Shown: piece by piece, positions 52,921 through 61,149 of the stretch | Layout: each line of letters starts with the position of its first letter | How positions within the stretch are numbered: position 1 is the stretch's first letter | Assembly: GCA_900552495.1 (NCBI GenBank) | Contig: URZY01000004.1 | Location: 62,001 to 126,000, forward strand | Source: an uncultured Mycoplasmatota bacterium | GTDB taxonomy: Bacteria > Bacillota_I > Bacilli_A > RF39 > UBA660 | Length of the DNA stretch: 64,000 nt | Direction of reading: 5' to 3' | Program-made: the position numbers and the translations under genes | Notes under the pieces: generated by a model | Seen by the model: the letters and a program-made list of their open reading frames with translations, nothing else | Databases searched by the model: none | What the model was told of the DNA's origin: nothing

Positions 52921-53340
52921 GTGAATAAGAAATTTCTAATAATAATTATTATATTTCTATTTGTAATAATTGGATGTATTTTTATCTATGAGCAAAAGCC
53001 CTCTTTTAATGATGTTTTGAAAAAACTATCTTCATCGCAAAAAATTATTGTAAAAAAAATGGAATTTGATTCTAATAAATATGTTTATTATAAAACTATT
53101 ACTTATAAAACTCAGATTAATAATATAATTGATCTTCTATCGCGATGTTCTGAGTATAATGGTTGGAGAAATCTTAGTCTTTCAGTTGATACATTTTCAC
53201 TTTCTTTTTATGATTCTAAAGATAGATTAATTGTTAATGCAATCTTCGATTCTTCTGGATTTTTGAATATAGATTATGGAGGGCATACATTTTATTTTAA
53301 AACAGATGAAAGTTCTAAACTTAATGATTTATTGAAATGA
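52921..53340 (+). CDS. Membrane-anchored hypothetical protein, 139 residues
   Basis: It starts with a hydrophobic helix (residues 5-22, with Cys in 'IIGCIF' that might be a lipobox variant) and has an outer domain of about 115 residues, mostly beta, ending in KLNDLLK. The GTG at 52921 follows GAGGTGA. It may be an inhibitor or chaperone of the protease encoded 30 bases before, given the close spacing, but this is only inference. Confidence 0.65.
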   Translation: MNKKFLIIIIIFLFVIIGCIFIYEQKPSFNDVLKKLSSSQKIIVKKMEFDSNKYVYYKTITYKTQINNIIDLLSRCSEYNGWRNLSLSVDTFSLSFYDSKDRLIVNAIFDSSGFLNIDYGGHTFYFKTDESSKLNDLLK

Positions 53341-53404
53341 ATATTATACTATAGTTATGGAAAAAGATTCTAATATTATTAAAATAATAAATTTCTTTTC
53401 ATGA

Positions 53405-53603
53405 GGAGCAAGATGTAGTGAGATTTGTGCATTAAGATGGCCTGACATTGATTTTGATACAAGAATGATGTTCACGATAAAATCATTAAAATTGGTTGAT
53501 GGTATAGTTAATGAGAAAACAACAAAACAAAATTATTAATTAGGACAATTGAGTTAAGCTAATCAACAATCAATCTTTAAAAGAATATCTCGAAGAATAT
53601 TAG
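53405..53603 (+). pseudogene. Tyrosine integrase remnant of element C
   Basis: 'GARCSEICALRWPDIDFDT' contains the conserved Arg-I box region of tyrosine integrases (TGLRxSEixaLrW). It goes on with 'IKSLKLVDGIVNEKTTK', meets a TAA and a frame change, and ends '..QSLKEYLEEY'. The C-terminal catalytic H-x-x-R and Tyr parts are absent. It adjoins the right junction, where ICE integrases normally stand, so it is the dead integrase of element C or of an earlier element. Confidence 0.75.
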
Positions 53604-53609
53604 TACAAG

Positions 53610-53629
53610 AATGGAATTATTCCATTTTT
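53610..53629 (+). terminator. Terminator of the integrase remnant
   Basis: AATGGAA / TTCCATT with a three-base loop, then T5. It directly precedes the rbgA promoter. Confidence 0.85.
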
Positions 53630-53633
53630 GTAT

Positions 53634-53641
53634 GTTATAAT
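53634..53641 (+). promoter_or_regulatory. Promoter box of live rbgA, supplied by the element
   Basis: The extended -10 box TGTTATAAT runs from 53633-53641, 38 bases before the rbgA ATG. It is part of the element's right-end repeat, so the essential gene is now read from element DNA. Confidence 0.7.
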
Positions 53642-53658
53642 TATATGTGTTCGAGACT

Positions 53659-53723
53659 TTAAAAAGGAAGTGAAATTTATGAAAAATGTAGAAAAATCGT
53701 TCTCAAAAACCAGTATCAACTGG
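53659..53723 (+). repeat. 65-bp direct repeat, copy 2
   Basis: Identical to 24310-24374. It includes the rbgA ribosome site and first 15 codons. Confidence 0.92.
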
Positions 53724-54560
53724 TATCCAGGCCATATGGCTAAAACTAAAAGAGAAATTGGCGAAAAACTTAATTTAATAGATATTGTTTATGAAGTTAT
53801 TGATGCACGAATGCCTCTTGCTTCTAAAATTATTGATATTGATGATTTAATTAAGGATAAACCTAGAATTTTAGTTATGACTAAGTATGATTTATGTGAT
53901 AAGAAAGAGACTGAGAAGTTTGTTAAGTATTATGAAGAATTAGGTTATAAAGTTGTTCCAGTTGATTTAATGAGTAATAATAGTGTTGGAGTAAAAAGAA
54001 TTATTGAGATAACTAATGAACTTATGAAGGATGTTAATAGTAAGCGTGAAGCTAAAGGAATGAAACCTCGTGCTGGTCGTGTTTTGATTGTGGGAATTCC
54101 TAACGCTGGTAAATCAACCCTAATTAATAGATTGGTTGGTAGAAAAGCGGCTGGGGTTGGTAATACTCCAGGTTTTACTAAAAGTTTAAGTTGGATTAGG
54201 ATCAGTAAAGATTTAGAACTGTTGGATTCGCCCGGAATTTTGTGGCCTAAATTAGAAGATCAAGAGGCAGCACATATTTTAGCTAGTTTATCGTCAATTA
54301 AAGAAGAAATTTTAAATATTGATGAGCTTGCCTGTTTTATTCTTAGGAAATTAAATGAATTATATCCAGAAAAGTTAAAGGAAAGATATGGAATTTTGGA
54401 ATTAGATGAAGATTTAGTTGAGGCTTATGACTTAATTGCTGCTAGACGTGGAGCATTAAGTCGGGGAGGGATAGCCGATTATGACAAGGTTTCGAATATT
54501 ATAGTTAGAGATTTAAAAAATGGTTATTTTGGTGAAATAACGTTAGATAGGTTAAAATAA
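53679..54560 (+). CDS. rbgA: Ribosome biogenesis GTPase RbgA (YlqF)
   Basis: RbgA is a circularly permuted GTPase that helps late 50S assembly. After the variable head MKNVEKSFSKTSIN comes the invariant W-Y-P-G-H-M-A, then G4 'MTKYDLCD', G1 'GIPNAGKST', G2/G3 'TPGFTKS' and 'LLDSPGILWPK'. The C-terminal RNA-binding part includes 'RRGALSRGGIADYDK'. ATG 53679 with AAAAAGGAAG is the start. The frame is open to 53628, but the first 17 codons there would come from the promoter region. The first 15 codons are identical to junction 2, so this head was brought or duplicated by an insertion. The stop is one base before the next gene. Confidence 0.96.
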   Translation: MKNVEKSFSKTSINWYPGHMAKTKREIGEKLNLIDIVYEVIDARMPLASKIIDIDDLIKDKPRILVMTKYDLCDKKETEKFVKYYEELGYKVVPVDLMSNNSVGVKRIIEITNELMKDVNSKREAKGMKPRAGRVLIVGIPNAGKSTLINRLVGRKAAGVGNTPGFTKSLSWIRISKDLELLDSPGILWPKLEDQEAAHILASLSSIKEEILNIDELACFILRKLNELYPEKLKERYGILELDEDLVEAYDLIAARRGALSRGGIADYDKVSNIIVRDLKNGYFGEITLDRLK

Positions 54561-54561
54561 A

Positions 54562-55329
54562 ATGTATGAGTATGGTATTTTGACAACTAAGTCAGCAATT
54601 GTTTATGCAACTAAAAGAAACGCTGCTATGGCCGATGTTCCAAACAAGCCGGAAATTTATCATAAGGATTTTGACGTGGTAGAATTTATAGGTGAAGAAT
54701 TAGCTACTATTAGGGGAGTAAATTCAAATCATTACTTTCCTGTGAGTTTTTTAAAGCCTGGTGATGTTAGAAAGAAAAGTATTCTTTTTGATAATGAAAA
54801 TACTAGGGTTGGGTCATATAGTTTTTGTGAAGATGGTAAGGCTTATTTAGTCGCTTCAACACTTACTCTAGGAATGCCTGATAAGTCTTTTGAAAGCATT
54901 TTTGAATGGTGTAAAGATGAAAATAATAAAAAGTCTTTTTTAAAGCAGAATTTAGAGATGTTTGGATTAGATATTTATATGTGTCAACAAGATCGTCCAC
55001 TTAATTGCTATTATGTATTTGATGAATTTGAAAGACTTAGTTTAGGACCAATGTTTGATTATGAAGAGTCGTTGGAAATGATTGCAGATGATGATTTTGA
55101 ATATAGAAGTGATTTTGTTTATTTAGGTGATATTGATGATTATCATGAAATGATGGTTAAGTATCCGCAGTTAGTAGAAATACTAAAAAGTTATTTGGAT
55201 GTTGATTTGGTTAATGTTATTAAATCAATGGCGGCGAAGAGAAACTTCGATGTAAGTGGTTTGGATTTAGATTTGTACAAGAGATTTGATGAACAATCGC
55301 ACAAGAGACTGGAGAAAATATTAAAGTAA
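54562..55329 (+). CDS. Hypothetical protein, 255 residues
   Basis: The family is not recognised. It is soluble, acidic, with a beta-rich N-terminal half ('PVSFLKPGDVRKKSI') and a helical C-terminal part. It starts one base after the rbgA stop, so the two are cotranscribed and probably coupled. It could be lineage-specific or an orphan protein of this bacterial group. Confidence 0.75.
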   Translation: MYEYGILTTKSAIVYATKRNAAMADVPNKPEIYHKDFDVVEFIGEELATIRGVNSNHYFPVSFLKPGDVRKKSILFDNENTRVGSYSFCEDGKAYLVASTLTLGMPDKSFESIFEWCKDENNKKSFLKQNLEMFGLDIYMCQQDRPLNCYYVFDEFERLSLGPMFDYEESLEMIADDDFEYRSDFVYLGDIDDYHEMMVKYPQLVEILKSYLDVDLVNVIKSMAAKRNFDVSGLDLDLYKRFDEQSHKRLEKILK

Positions 55330-55416
55330 AATTTACGTATATTTTATTTACGTAGATTTTATTTTTTTTGTTTTTTAGTGTGGTTTTGTGTTAATATAGG
55401 TTTGGAGTGTTTAAAT

Positions 55417-56043
55417 ATGGAAAAAAATGATAATTATATATATGAGAGAGAGTTAAGAGAAAAAGGCTTAACTTTTATTGCTGGAGTTGATGAAGTAGGT
55501 CGTGGACCATTAGTTGGACCTGTAGTAGCTGCTTGTGTTGTATTACCAGAAAAATTTAACTTAGAAGGATTAACGGATTCGAAAAAATTAAGTGAGAAAA
55601 AGAGGGATTATTATTTTGATGAAATAAAAAAGCAGGCGTTAGGATATGGGATTGGTATAATTGATGAGAGAAAGATTGATGAGGTTAATATTTATGAAGC
55701 TACAAAATTAGCGATGTATGAAGCAATAAATGAATGTTTAAAAATGTGTAAAATTGAGCATGTTCTCATTGATGCAATGCCTTTGAACTTGTCTATTCCA
55801 ACGACATCAATTATTAAAGGAGATTTAAAAAGTATAACAATAAGTGCAGCTTCAGTTATTGCTAAGGTTACAAGAGATAGGATGTTGGATGAGTTGGATT
55901 TAATATACCCAATGTATGATTTTAAGAAGAATAAAGGGTATCCTACAAAAAAACATCTTGCGGCAATCGAAGAATATGGTATAATTGATGAACACCGTAG
56001 AAGTTATGGACCGGTTAAAAATTATATTGCAAATCATAAATAA
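55417..56043 (+). CDS. rnhB: Ribonuclease HII
   Basis: RNase HII removes ribonucleotides from DNA and RNA-DNA hybrids. The family signature is '[17 protein letters not shown]' with catalytic Asp-Glu, followed by '[12 protein letters not shown]', 'VLIDAMPL' and '[10 protein letters not shown]'. The ATG at 55417 is used; the ORF is open from 55378 but lacks a ribosome site there. It is 208 residues, the normal length. Its place after rbgA is the usual order in Bacilli. Confidence 0.95.
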   Translation: MEKNDNYIYERELREKGLTFIAGVDEVGRGPLVGPVVAACVVLPEKFNLEGLTDSKKLSEKKRDYYFDEIKKQALGYGIGIIDERKIDEVNIYEATKLAMYEAINECLKMCKIEHVLIDAMPLNLSIPTTSIIKGDLKSITISAASVIAKVTRDRMLDELDLIYPMYDFKKNKGYPTKKHLAAIEEYGIIDEHRRSYGPVKNYIANHK

Positions 56044-56115
56044 AATATTTCGAATATATAGAAAAAATAGCGTATTATATTAGAGAAGATAGTATTTTAA
56101 CAAGGGAGTGGTTTT

Positions 56116-58137
56116 ATGGCCAAGAATTTAGTGATAGTTGAAAGTCCTAGTAAGAGTAAAACGATTGAAAAATATTTAGGGAATGATTTTAAAGTTGTTT
56201 CATCGAAGGGACATATTAGAGATTTATCAACAACAGGACAGTATGGATTGGGAGTTGATATTGAAAATGGATTTAAACCTAATTATGTTGCGATTAAAGG
56301 TAAATCCGGTGTGATAAAAGATTTGAAAAAAGATGTTAAAGAAGCGGAACTTGTTTATTTGGCTAGTGATCCAGATCGTGAAGGGGAAGCTATTGCTTGG
56401 CATTTGAAGGATGCTTTGGGAATAAAGGATAATTGTTATAAGAGAGTCTTGTTTAACGAAATTACTAAAGATAAGGTAATTGAGGCAATTAATAATCCAA
56501 CAACTATTAATGATGATTTGGTTCGTAGTCAAGAAACAAGAAGAATATTAGATCGTATTATTGGTTTTAGATTATCCAAATTACTTCAAAGCAAGATAGG
56601 TGCAAAGAGTGCTGGACGTGTTCAAAGCGTGGCTTTAAAATTGATTGTTGATCGCGAACGAGAAATTATGGCTTTTATTCCAGAAGAGTATTGGACTATT
56701 ACTGCCAAATTTAAAGAGTTTGAAGCAAATTTATTTAAATACAAAGATGATGACATTGAGCTTAAACATCAGGAGGAAGCTGATAAAGTACTTAGTGAGT
56801 TAAGTGATGTTTACAAAGTTTTTAGTATAGAAAAGAAAGAGAAAAATAAGAAAGGGAAATTACCATTTACAACTTCTACTTTACAGCAAGAAGCTTCAAC
56901 CAAATTGGGTTTCTCAGCAAAAAAAACAATGAGTATTGCGCAAAAACTATATGAAGGAATTGATTTAGAAAGTGAGACGGTTGGTTTAATTACTTATATG
57001 AGAACAGATTCAATTCGTTTATCTGAACAATTTGTTTATCCAGCTATGAAATATATTGAAGAAAAATACGGTAAAAAATATGTTGGTTATGTTAAAACAA
57101 GTAAAAAAACTGATAATGTGCAAGATGCTCATGAAGCAATTCGACCAACGAGTATTTTAAGAGAACCAGAGAGGATTAAAAGTTATTTATCAAATGATGA
57201 GTTCAAGTTGTATAGTTTGATTTATAAAAGAGCGTTAGCTTCACTTATGGCTGATGCGAAGGTCAATCAAACTACCGTAGTATTTGATAATAATGATTAT
57301 CGCTTTAAAACAACAGGGCAAATACTTCTTTTTGATGGTTATTTAAAAGTATATAAAGATTATGAATCTAGTGAAGATAAAATCTTACCAGAATTTAATG
57401 AAAATGGTGAATTAGTGACAAATGATGTTGTGTCAGAACAACATTTTACTAATCCGCCAGCAAGATATACTGAGGCGAAATTGATTAAAGAAATGGAAGA
57501 ACTTGGAATAGGAAGACCATCTACTTATGCAAAGACAATTGATACAATTAAAGAACGTGATTATGTAGAAATGGTTGAAAAAAAATTTAAGCCAACAGAA
57601 GTTGGGTTTGAAACAACTGATAAATTGCAAGAGTTTTTTGGTGATATTATTAATGTTGAATATACTCGAGATATGGAAGAAGATTTAGATGAAATAGCTG
57701 ATGGTAAAGCTGTATGGAATGAAGTTTTAGATGATTTTTATAAATTATTTGAACCGCGGGTGAAAGAGGCTTTTAGTGATATGGAGAAAAAAGCTCCAGT
57801 AGAGACAGGCGAAGTTTGTCCAGAATGTGGCAGTTCTTTAGTCATTAGGAAAGGTCGTTATGGTGAATTTACTGCTTGCTCTAATTATCCAGAGTGTAAG
57901 TATATAAAGAAAGATGTAGTAGAAGTTAAAGAAATAATGGATTGTCCGGAATGTGGAGGAAAGATTGTAGAAAAAACAACACGTAAAGGAAAGATTTTTT
58001 ACGGATGTAATAATTATCCAAAATGTAAATTTGCTTCATGGGATAAACCAACGGGTGGTGTTTGTCCAGAGTGTGGTAAGATTTTGGTTGAAAAAAATGG
58101 AAAGATTAAATGTAGTGAGTGTTCTTACGAAGCGTAG
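56116..58137 (+). CDS. topA: DNA topoisomerase I
   Basis: It relaxes negative supercoils. The 673 residues hold the TOPRIM domain ('NLVIVESPSKSKTI', later 'ASDPDREGEAIAWHL'), the catalytic domain with Tyr294 in 'ITYMRTDS', and three C-terminal zinc ribbons (C-P-E-C-G..C..C at about residues 567-600, 613-645 and 652-670). GGGAGTGG precedes the ATG. It follows rnhB after 70 bases and ends in a hairpin terminator overlapping the stop. Confidence 0.97.
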   Translation: MAKNLVIVESPSKSKTIEKYLGNDFKVVSSKGHIRDLSTTGQYGLGVDIENGFKPNYVAIKGKSGVIKDLKKDVKEAELVYLASDPDREGEAIAWHLKDALGIKDNCYKRVLFNEITKDKVIEAINNPTTINDDLVRSQETRRILDRIIGFRLSKLLQSKIGAKSAGRVQSVALKLIVDREREIMAFIPEEYWTITAKFKEFEANLFKYKDDDIELKHQEEADKVLSELSDVYKVFSIEKKEKNKKGKLPFTTSTLQQEASTKLGFSAKKTMSIAQKLYEGIDLESETVGLITYMRTDSIRLSEQFVYPAMKYIEEKYGKKYVGYVKTSKKTDNVQDAHEAIRPTSILREPERIKSYLSNDEFKLYSLIYKRALASLMADAKVNQTTVVFDNNDYRFKTTGQILLFDGYLKVYKDYESSEDKILPEFNENGELVTNDVVSEQHFTNPPARYTEAKLIKEMEELGIGRPSTYAKTIDTIKERDYVEMVEKKFKPTEVGFETTDKLQEFFGDIINVEYTRDMEEDLDEIADGKAVWNEVLDDFYKLFEPRVKEAFSDMEKKAPVETGEVCPECGSSLVIRKGRYGEFTACSNYPECKYIKKDVVEVKEIMDCPECGGKIVEKTTRKGKIFYGCNNYPKCKFASWDKPTGGVCPECGKILVEKNGKIKCSECSYEA

Positions 58138-58150
58138 GAACACTCTTTTT
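58117..58150 (+). terminator. Terminator after topA
   Basis: GAGTGTTC / GAACACTC with a 13-base loop then TTTTT. The stem includes the last codons of topA. Confidence 0.85.
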
Positions 58151-58204
58151 CTTGCTTTATTAGTACTTTTGTGATATAATATGTGAAACATTAGGGGGTA
58201 GGTT

Positions 58205-58789
58205 ATGCGAGCAAGATTAGAATATATTGCTGGTTCGGAGAGAGTTTTATTGGAAGAAATGGAGCTTTGTGAATTGGATCAATATACTTGTAAAAATTTT
58301 AATAAGCTAGAGGATATTAAGAGTAACAGTAAATATAAAAGATTATTGGCTGGAGTTTCAGAGAATGGTAGTTTTAGAATTTTTTTTAATACTGATGAAA
58401 TTCCATTGAGAGATTTAGAACGATATGTTTTATTAGGTGGTAATCCAATGCAAGGAGAAGAAAGCCTTGCGGTAGTTGTAGGTCGAGAGAAAATACAGCC
58501 TAATATTTATGGCATTAGGGAAAAAATGGCCAGTTTTATTAGCAATGAACAAGTGGCTAGAGAATTTTATCAGACATTTGAGACTGAGTATAGTGCTAAA
58601 GAAAAATTAGATTTTTTAGTAGGAATGGATGCGGAAAATTCTTCACTAGCGGCTAGAGGAATTAGAAGAATTATGAGTGATTATACATCAGGTTATGAAG
58701 GTTATTTTATGGGAAGGATGTTTATTGAACGACTGAAGTCATTTGAAAGTGTTAAAACTGCTACTTCGGTTGAGTCAAAGAGAATGTAA
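58205..58789 (+). CDS. Hypothetical protein, 194 residues
   Basis: The family is not recognised. It is a soluble mixed protein with a helical C-terminal half and no signal or membrane segment. TAGGGGG precedes the ATG. It sits with the next gene between topA and the Xer recombinase, a place usually held by trmFO, dprA or codY-type genes in Bacilli, so the pair is a local replacement. Confidence 0.7.
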   Translation: MRARLEYIAGSERVLLEEMELCELDQYTCKNFNKLEDIKSNSKYKRLLAGVSENGSFRIFFNTDEIPLRDLERYVLLGGNPMQGEESLAVVVGREKIQPNIYGIREKMASFISNEQVAREFYQTFETEYSAKEKLDFLVGMDAENSSLAARGIRRIMSDYTSGYEGYFMGRMFIERLKSFESVKTATSVESKRM

Positions 58790-58845
58790 AATAGATTGTT
58801 TTAATCTTATAAAAAAAGGTATAATTAATATAGGTGGTGATTCTT

Positions 58846-60153
58846 ATGGGTAAATTTTTTTTAGTAGCAAGGAATAAGAGGAGTAATCAATTTCAAATTC
58901 TTAAACTTAATGATTCATGGTATTTAGAAGAAACTGCGGCAACAAATAAGGTAACTAGAGATAATGATTTAGAAGCAATTGATTTAGTTACTAGTTGTTT
59001 TGATAGTCGAGAAACTTTAGCAAATAGGTTATATGAAAATAATTATATTGATGATCCAAACGTTGATATATTTATTGCAAGTAAAAGAAGAAAAGATGGT
59101 TCAACATATATCAGGTTTGAGGAACCAATTTATGCCGCTGGGAATTCGCATCGTTTAAATGCGTTACGAAGTATTGCAAAAAATTCATTGAATGGGGATA
59201 TGAATGCTGATAGAAAAGCGATGAATGTTGTTTATGATGATATTATTACCCGAGTTTATTCTAGTGCTGATTTTTTTGGAATGGTTATGGATGGTGAGAC
59301 TAATATATCTCGACGTTTTGCTGAACAATTGGCAGAAATACCTAAGTATGGGGAAATTCCCTTTGAGTTAAAATATGATCGATATTTTAGATTTGGTGGC
59401 TATCGTGAGGCAAGAAATGTAATTGAGGCCTTGAATAGATTAGAAGGGTTTAGTGCTTCTTCACATGACGATCGAGTTGCTATGAATCAAGAGTTTATCG
59501 AAGATAATTATAGTGATAGGCTAGCTATTGCCCCACAACTTGCACTTGAACTTGAAAAGGATTATTGTGATGGTCAATTATCTTTATTTGACTTTTATGA
59601 TGAGAGAGATAGTCAACGTATTAGAGAAGCTACCAAAAGGGTTGTTAAGGAAGAAAAGGCAAGGATACCAGAAAGATATAGAACACCTAAAATTGATCTT
59701 GCGAAGAAGAAAATACCTGTTGAACAAATGCCACAGGAAATATTTAGAATATTAGATACAATTCCAACTAATGTTTTTAGATGGAATGGAGAGAAATGGG
59801 TATTCAATGAAGATACATTTAAACATCCAATATTAGATGAAGAGCGTGATATGTTTAATCGATTGCTAACAGGAAATATGCCAAAGTTTTTTATAAACTA
59901 TGCTGTTCATAAGGAACAGTTGACAATGGCTCGAGAGATGGGAGAATATAGCGAAGCCGAGGAATTAAGAGAAGCTTGTGATCGAGATAAATCATATATA
60001 AGAAAGCGTTTTAAAAGTTCTAAATGTATTATGGATACATATAATTGGTGTATGTTATACGAAGGATGTATGAAGAGAGATTTAGCTTATGAAAGCAGCG
60101 GTATGAGTGTAGGAAGTGAAAGTGCTGATGTTAAAATATTCGGTAAAAAGTAA
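58846..60153 (+). CDS. Hypothetical protein, 435 residues
   Basis: The family is not recognised. The N-terminal 90 residues are a small alpha/beta part ('GKFFLVARNKRSNQFQI', '..DLEAIDLVTSCF'), the rest is helical and highly charged with a basic stretch near 'KRVVKEEKARIPERYR'. ATG 58846 with GGTGGTGATT upstream is preferred over the start at 58834. Its 3' end overlaps the Xer gene by about 26 bases. It is probably cytoplasmic. Confidence 0.75.
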   Translation: MGKFFLVARNKRSNQFQILKLNDSWYLEETAATNKVTRDNDLEAIDLVTSCFDSRETLANRLYENNYIDDPNVDIFIASKRRKDGSTYIRFEEPIYAAGNSHRLNALRSIAKNSLNGDMNADRKAMNVVYDDIITRVYSSADFFGMVMDGETNISRRFAEQLAEIPKYGEIPFELKYDRYFRFGGYREARNVIEALNRLEGFSASSHDDRVAMNQEFIEDNYSDRLAIAPQLALELEKDYCDGQLSLFDFYDERDSQRIREATKRVVKEEKARIPERYRTPKIDLAKKKIPVEQMPQEIFRILDTIPTNVFRWNGEKWVFNEDTFKHPILDEERDMFNRLLTGNMPKFFINYAVHKEQLTMAREMGEYSEAEELREACDRDKSYIRKRFKSSKCIMDTYNWCMLYEGCMKRDLAYESSGMSVGSESADVKIFGKK

Positions 60154-61045
60154 TAAGTATCTAGAAAAATATTTAGAATATTTGAAATATCAAAAAAACT
60201 ATTCTGATTATACAGTTGTCAGTTATTGTAATGACATTGTAGAGTATTTAGAATATTTAGAGACAGAAGCGTTGGATTTTAAAATAGTTGAATATAGTGA
60301 TATTAGATTTTATTTAATGTATTTAAAAGAGAAGAAGAAAGATAATAATGCTTCAATTGATAGAAAACTTAGTGCACTAAGAGGCTTTTATAAGTTTTTG
60401 GCAAATGAAAAAGTAGTTACTAGTAATGTCTTTTCTTTAGTTAATGGTCCTAAGAAGGAAAAAAAGTTACCACGTTATTTTGAATATAATGAGTTAGAAA
60501 TATTATTTTCAGTGCCTGATAAAACAGAACCCTTGGGGCAAAGAGATTTATTATTACTAGAATTATTATATGCAACGGGAGTACGAGTTGGGGAACTTAC
60601 TAATATTAAAGTTAAGGATATTGATTTGAGTAGTCGAAGTATTTTAATACTTGGGAAAGGTAACAAGGAAAGAATTGTTACTTATGGTGAATATTGTGAG
60701 GAAATTCTTAAGTTGTATTTAAATGATGGATACATTAGGTTGAATTTGCAATGTGAGGAATATTTGTTTTTGAATAAGAATGGAGGACGTCTTACTGAAA
60801 GAGGGGTTAGATATATTTTGGATCAATTGATAAAGAAAACAAGTTTAAATAAAAATATATCGCCACATATGCTTAGACATAGTTTTGCTACCCATTTATT
60901 AAATGGAGGCTGTGATCTTCTGACGGTTCAAAAATTGTTAGGTCATGAGAGTATAAAGGCAACTCAAATATATACACATGTTACTACAGATAGATTGAAA
61001 GAGGTTTATTTTAAAAGTTTCCCCAGAGCAAAAAAAGATGATTAA
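60128..61045 (+). CDS. Tyrosine recombinase XerC/XerD
   Basis: It resolves chromosome dimers with a partner recombinase at dif. The 305 residues show the N-terminal SAM-like domain ('LEYLKYQKNYSDYTVVSY') and the catalytic set: Arg in 'ATGVRVGELTNIK', 'HMLRHSFATHLL' (H-x-x-R), 'LLGHES' and Tyr in 'QIYTHVTTDRLKEVY'. The C-terminal form resembles XerD more than XerC. I use ATG 60128; GTG 60122 and GTG 60116 are possible. It overlaps the previous gene. A terminator hairpin lies right at the stop. Confidence 0.92.
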   Translation: MLKYSVKSNKYLEKYLEYLKYQKNYSDYTVVSYCNDIVEYLEYLETEALDFKIVEYSDIRFYLMYLKEKKKDNNASIDRKLSALRGFYKFLANEKVVTSNVFSLVNGPKKEKKLPRYFEYNELEILFSVPDKTEPLGQRDLLLLELLYATGVRVGELTNIKVKDIDLSSRSILILGKGNKERIVTYGEYCEEILKLYLNDGYIRLNLQCEEYLFLNKNGGRLTERGVRYILDQLIKKTSLNKNISPHMLRHSFATHLLNGGCDLLTVQKLLGHESIKATQIYTHVTTDRLKEVYFKSFPRAKKDD

Positions 61046-61058
61046 GGCATCTTTTTTT
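61031..61058 (+). terminator. Terminator after Xer gene
   Basis: AAAAAAGATG / CATCTTTTTTT with a seven-base loop that contains the TAA stop. Confidence 0.85.
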
Positions 61059-61149
61059 CTTTATTTTATGGACAAAATAGGAAATTATATGTTTTAATTT
61101 AAATTTATTTTTGATATAATAGGTTTATTCAAAAGGTGTGTGATCTTTT

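Larger units (their letters stand above)
53591..53646 (+). repeat. Copy 2 of the integrase-tail/terminator/promoter repeat
   Basis: This matches 15041-15096 with few differences. It includes the terminator hairpin and the box TGTTATAAT. Confidence 0.8.
27836..53722 (+). mobile_element. Element C: 25.9-kb Tn1549-like integrative conjugative element
   Basis: It extends from junction 3 to the core at 53718-53722 in the live rbgA. The gene order SSB, small proteins, DUF3789-like, MobC, relaxase, PcfB-like, small protein, VirD4, Maff2-like, VirB6-like, PrgI, VirB4, lytic protein is that of Tn1549/CTn2-type ICEs. Extra cargo lies between VirB6 and PrgI and at both ends. The integrase is reduced to a fragment beside the right junction, so self-excision is unlikely. 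Confidence 0.88.

Noticed and set aside
59528..59755. Plus-strand 75-residue frame inside 58846-60153
   Set aside because: It lies wholly in another reading frame of a longer coding gene and lacks a ribosome site.
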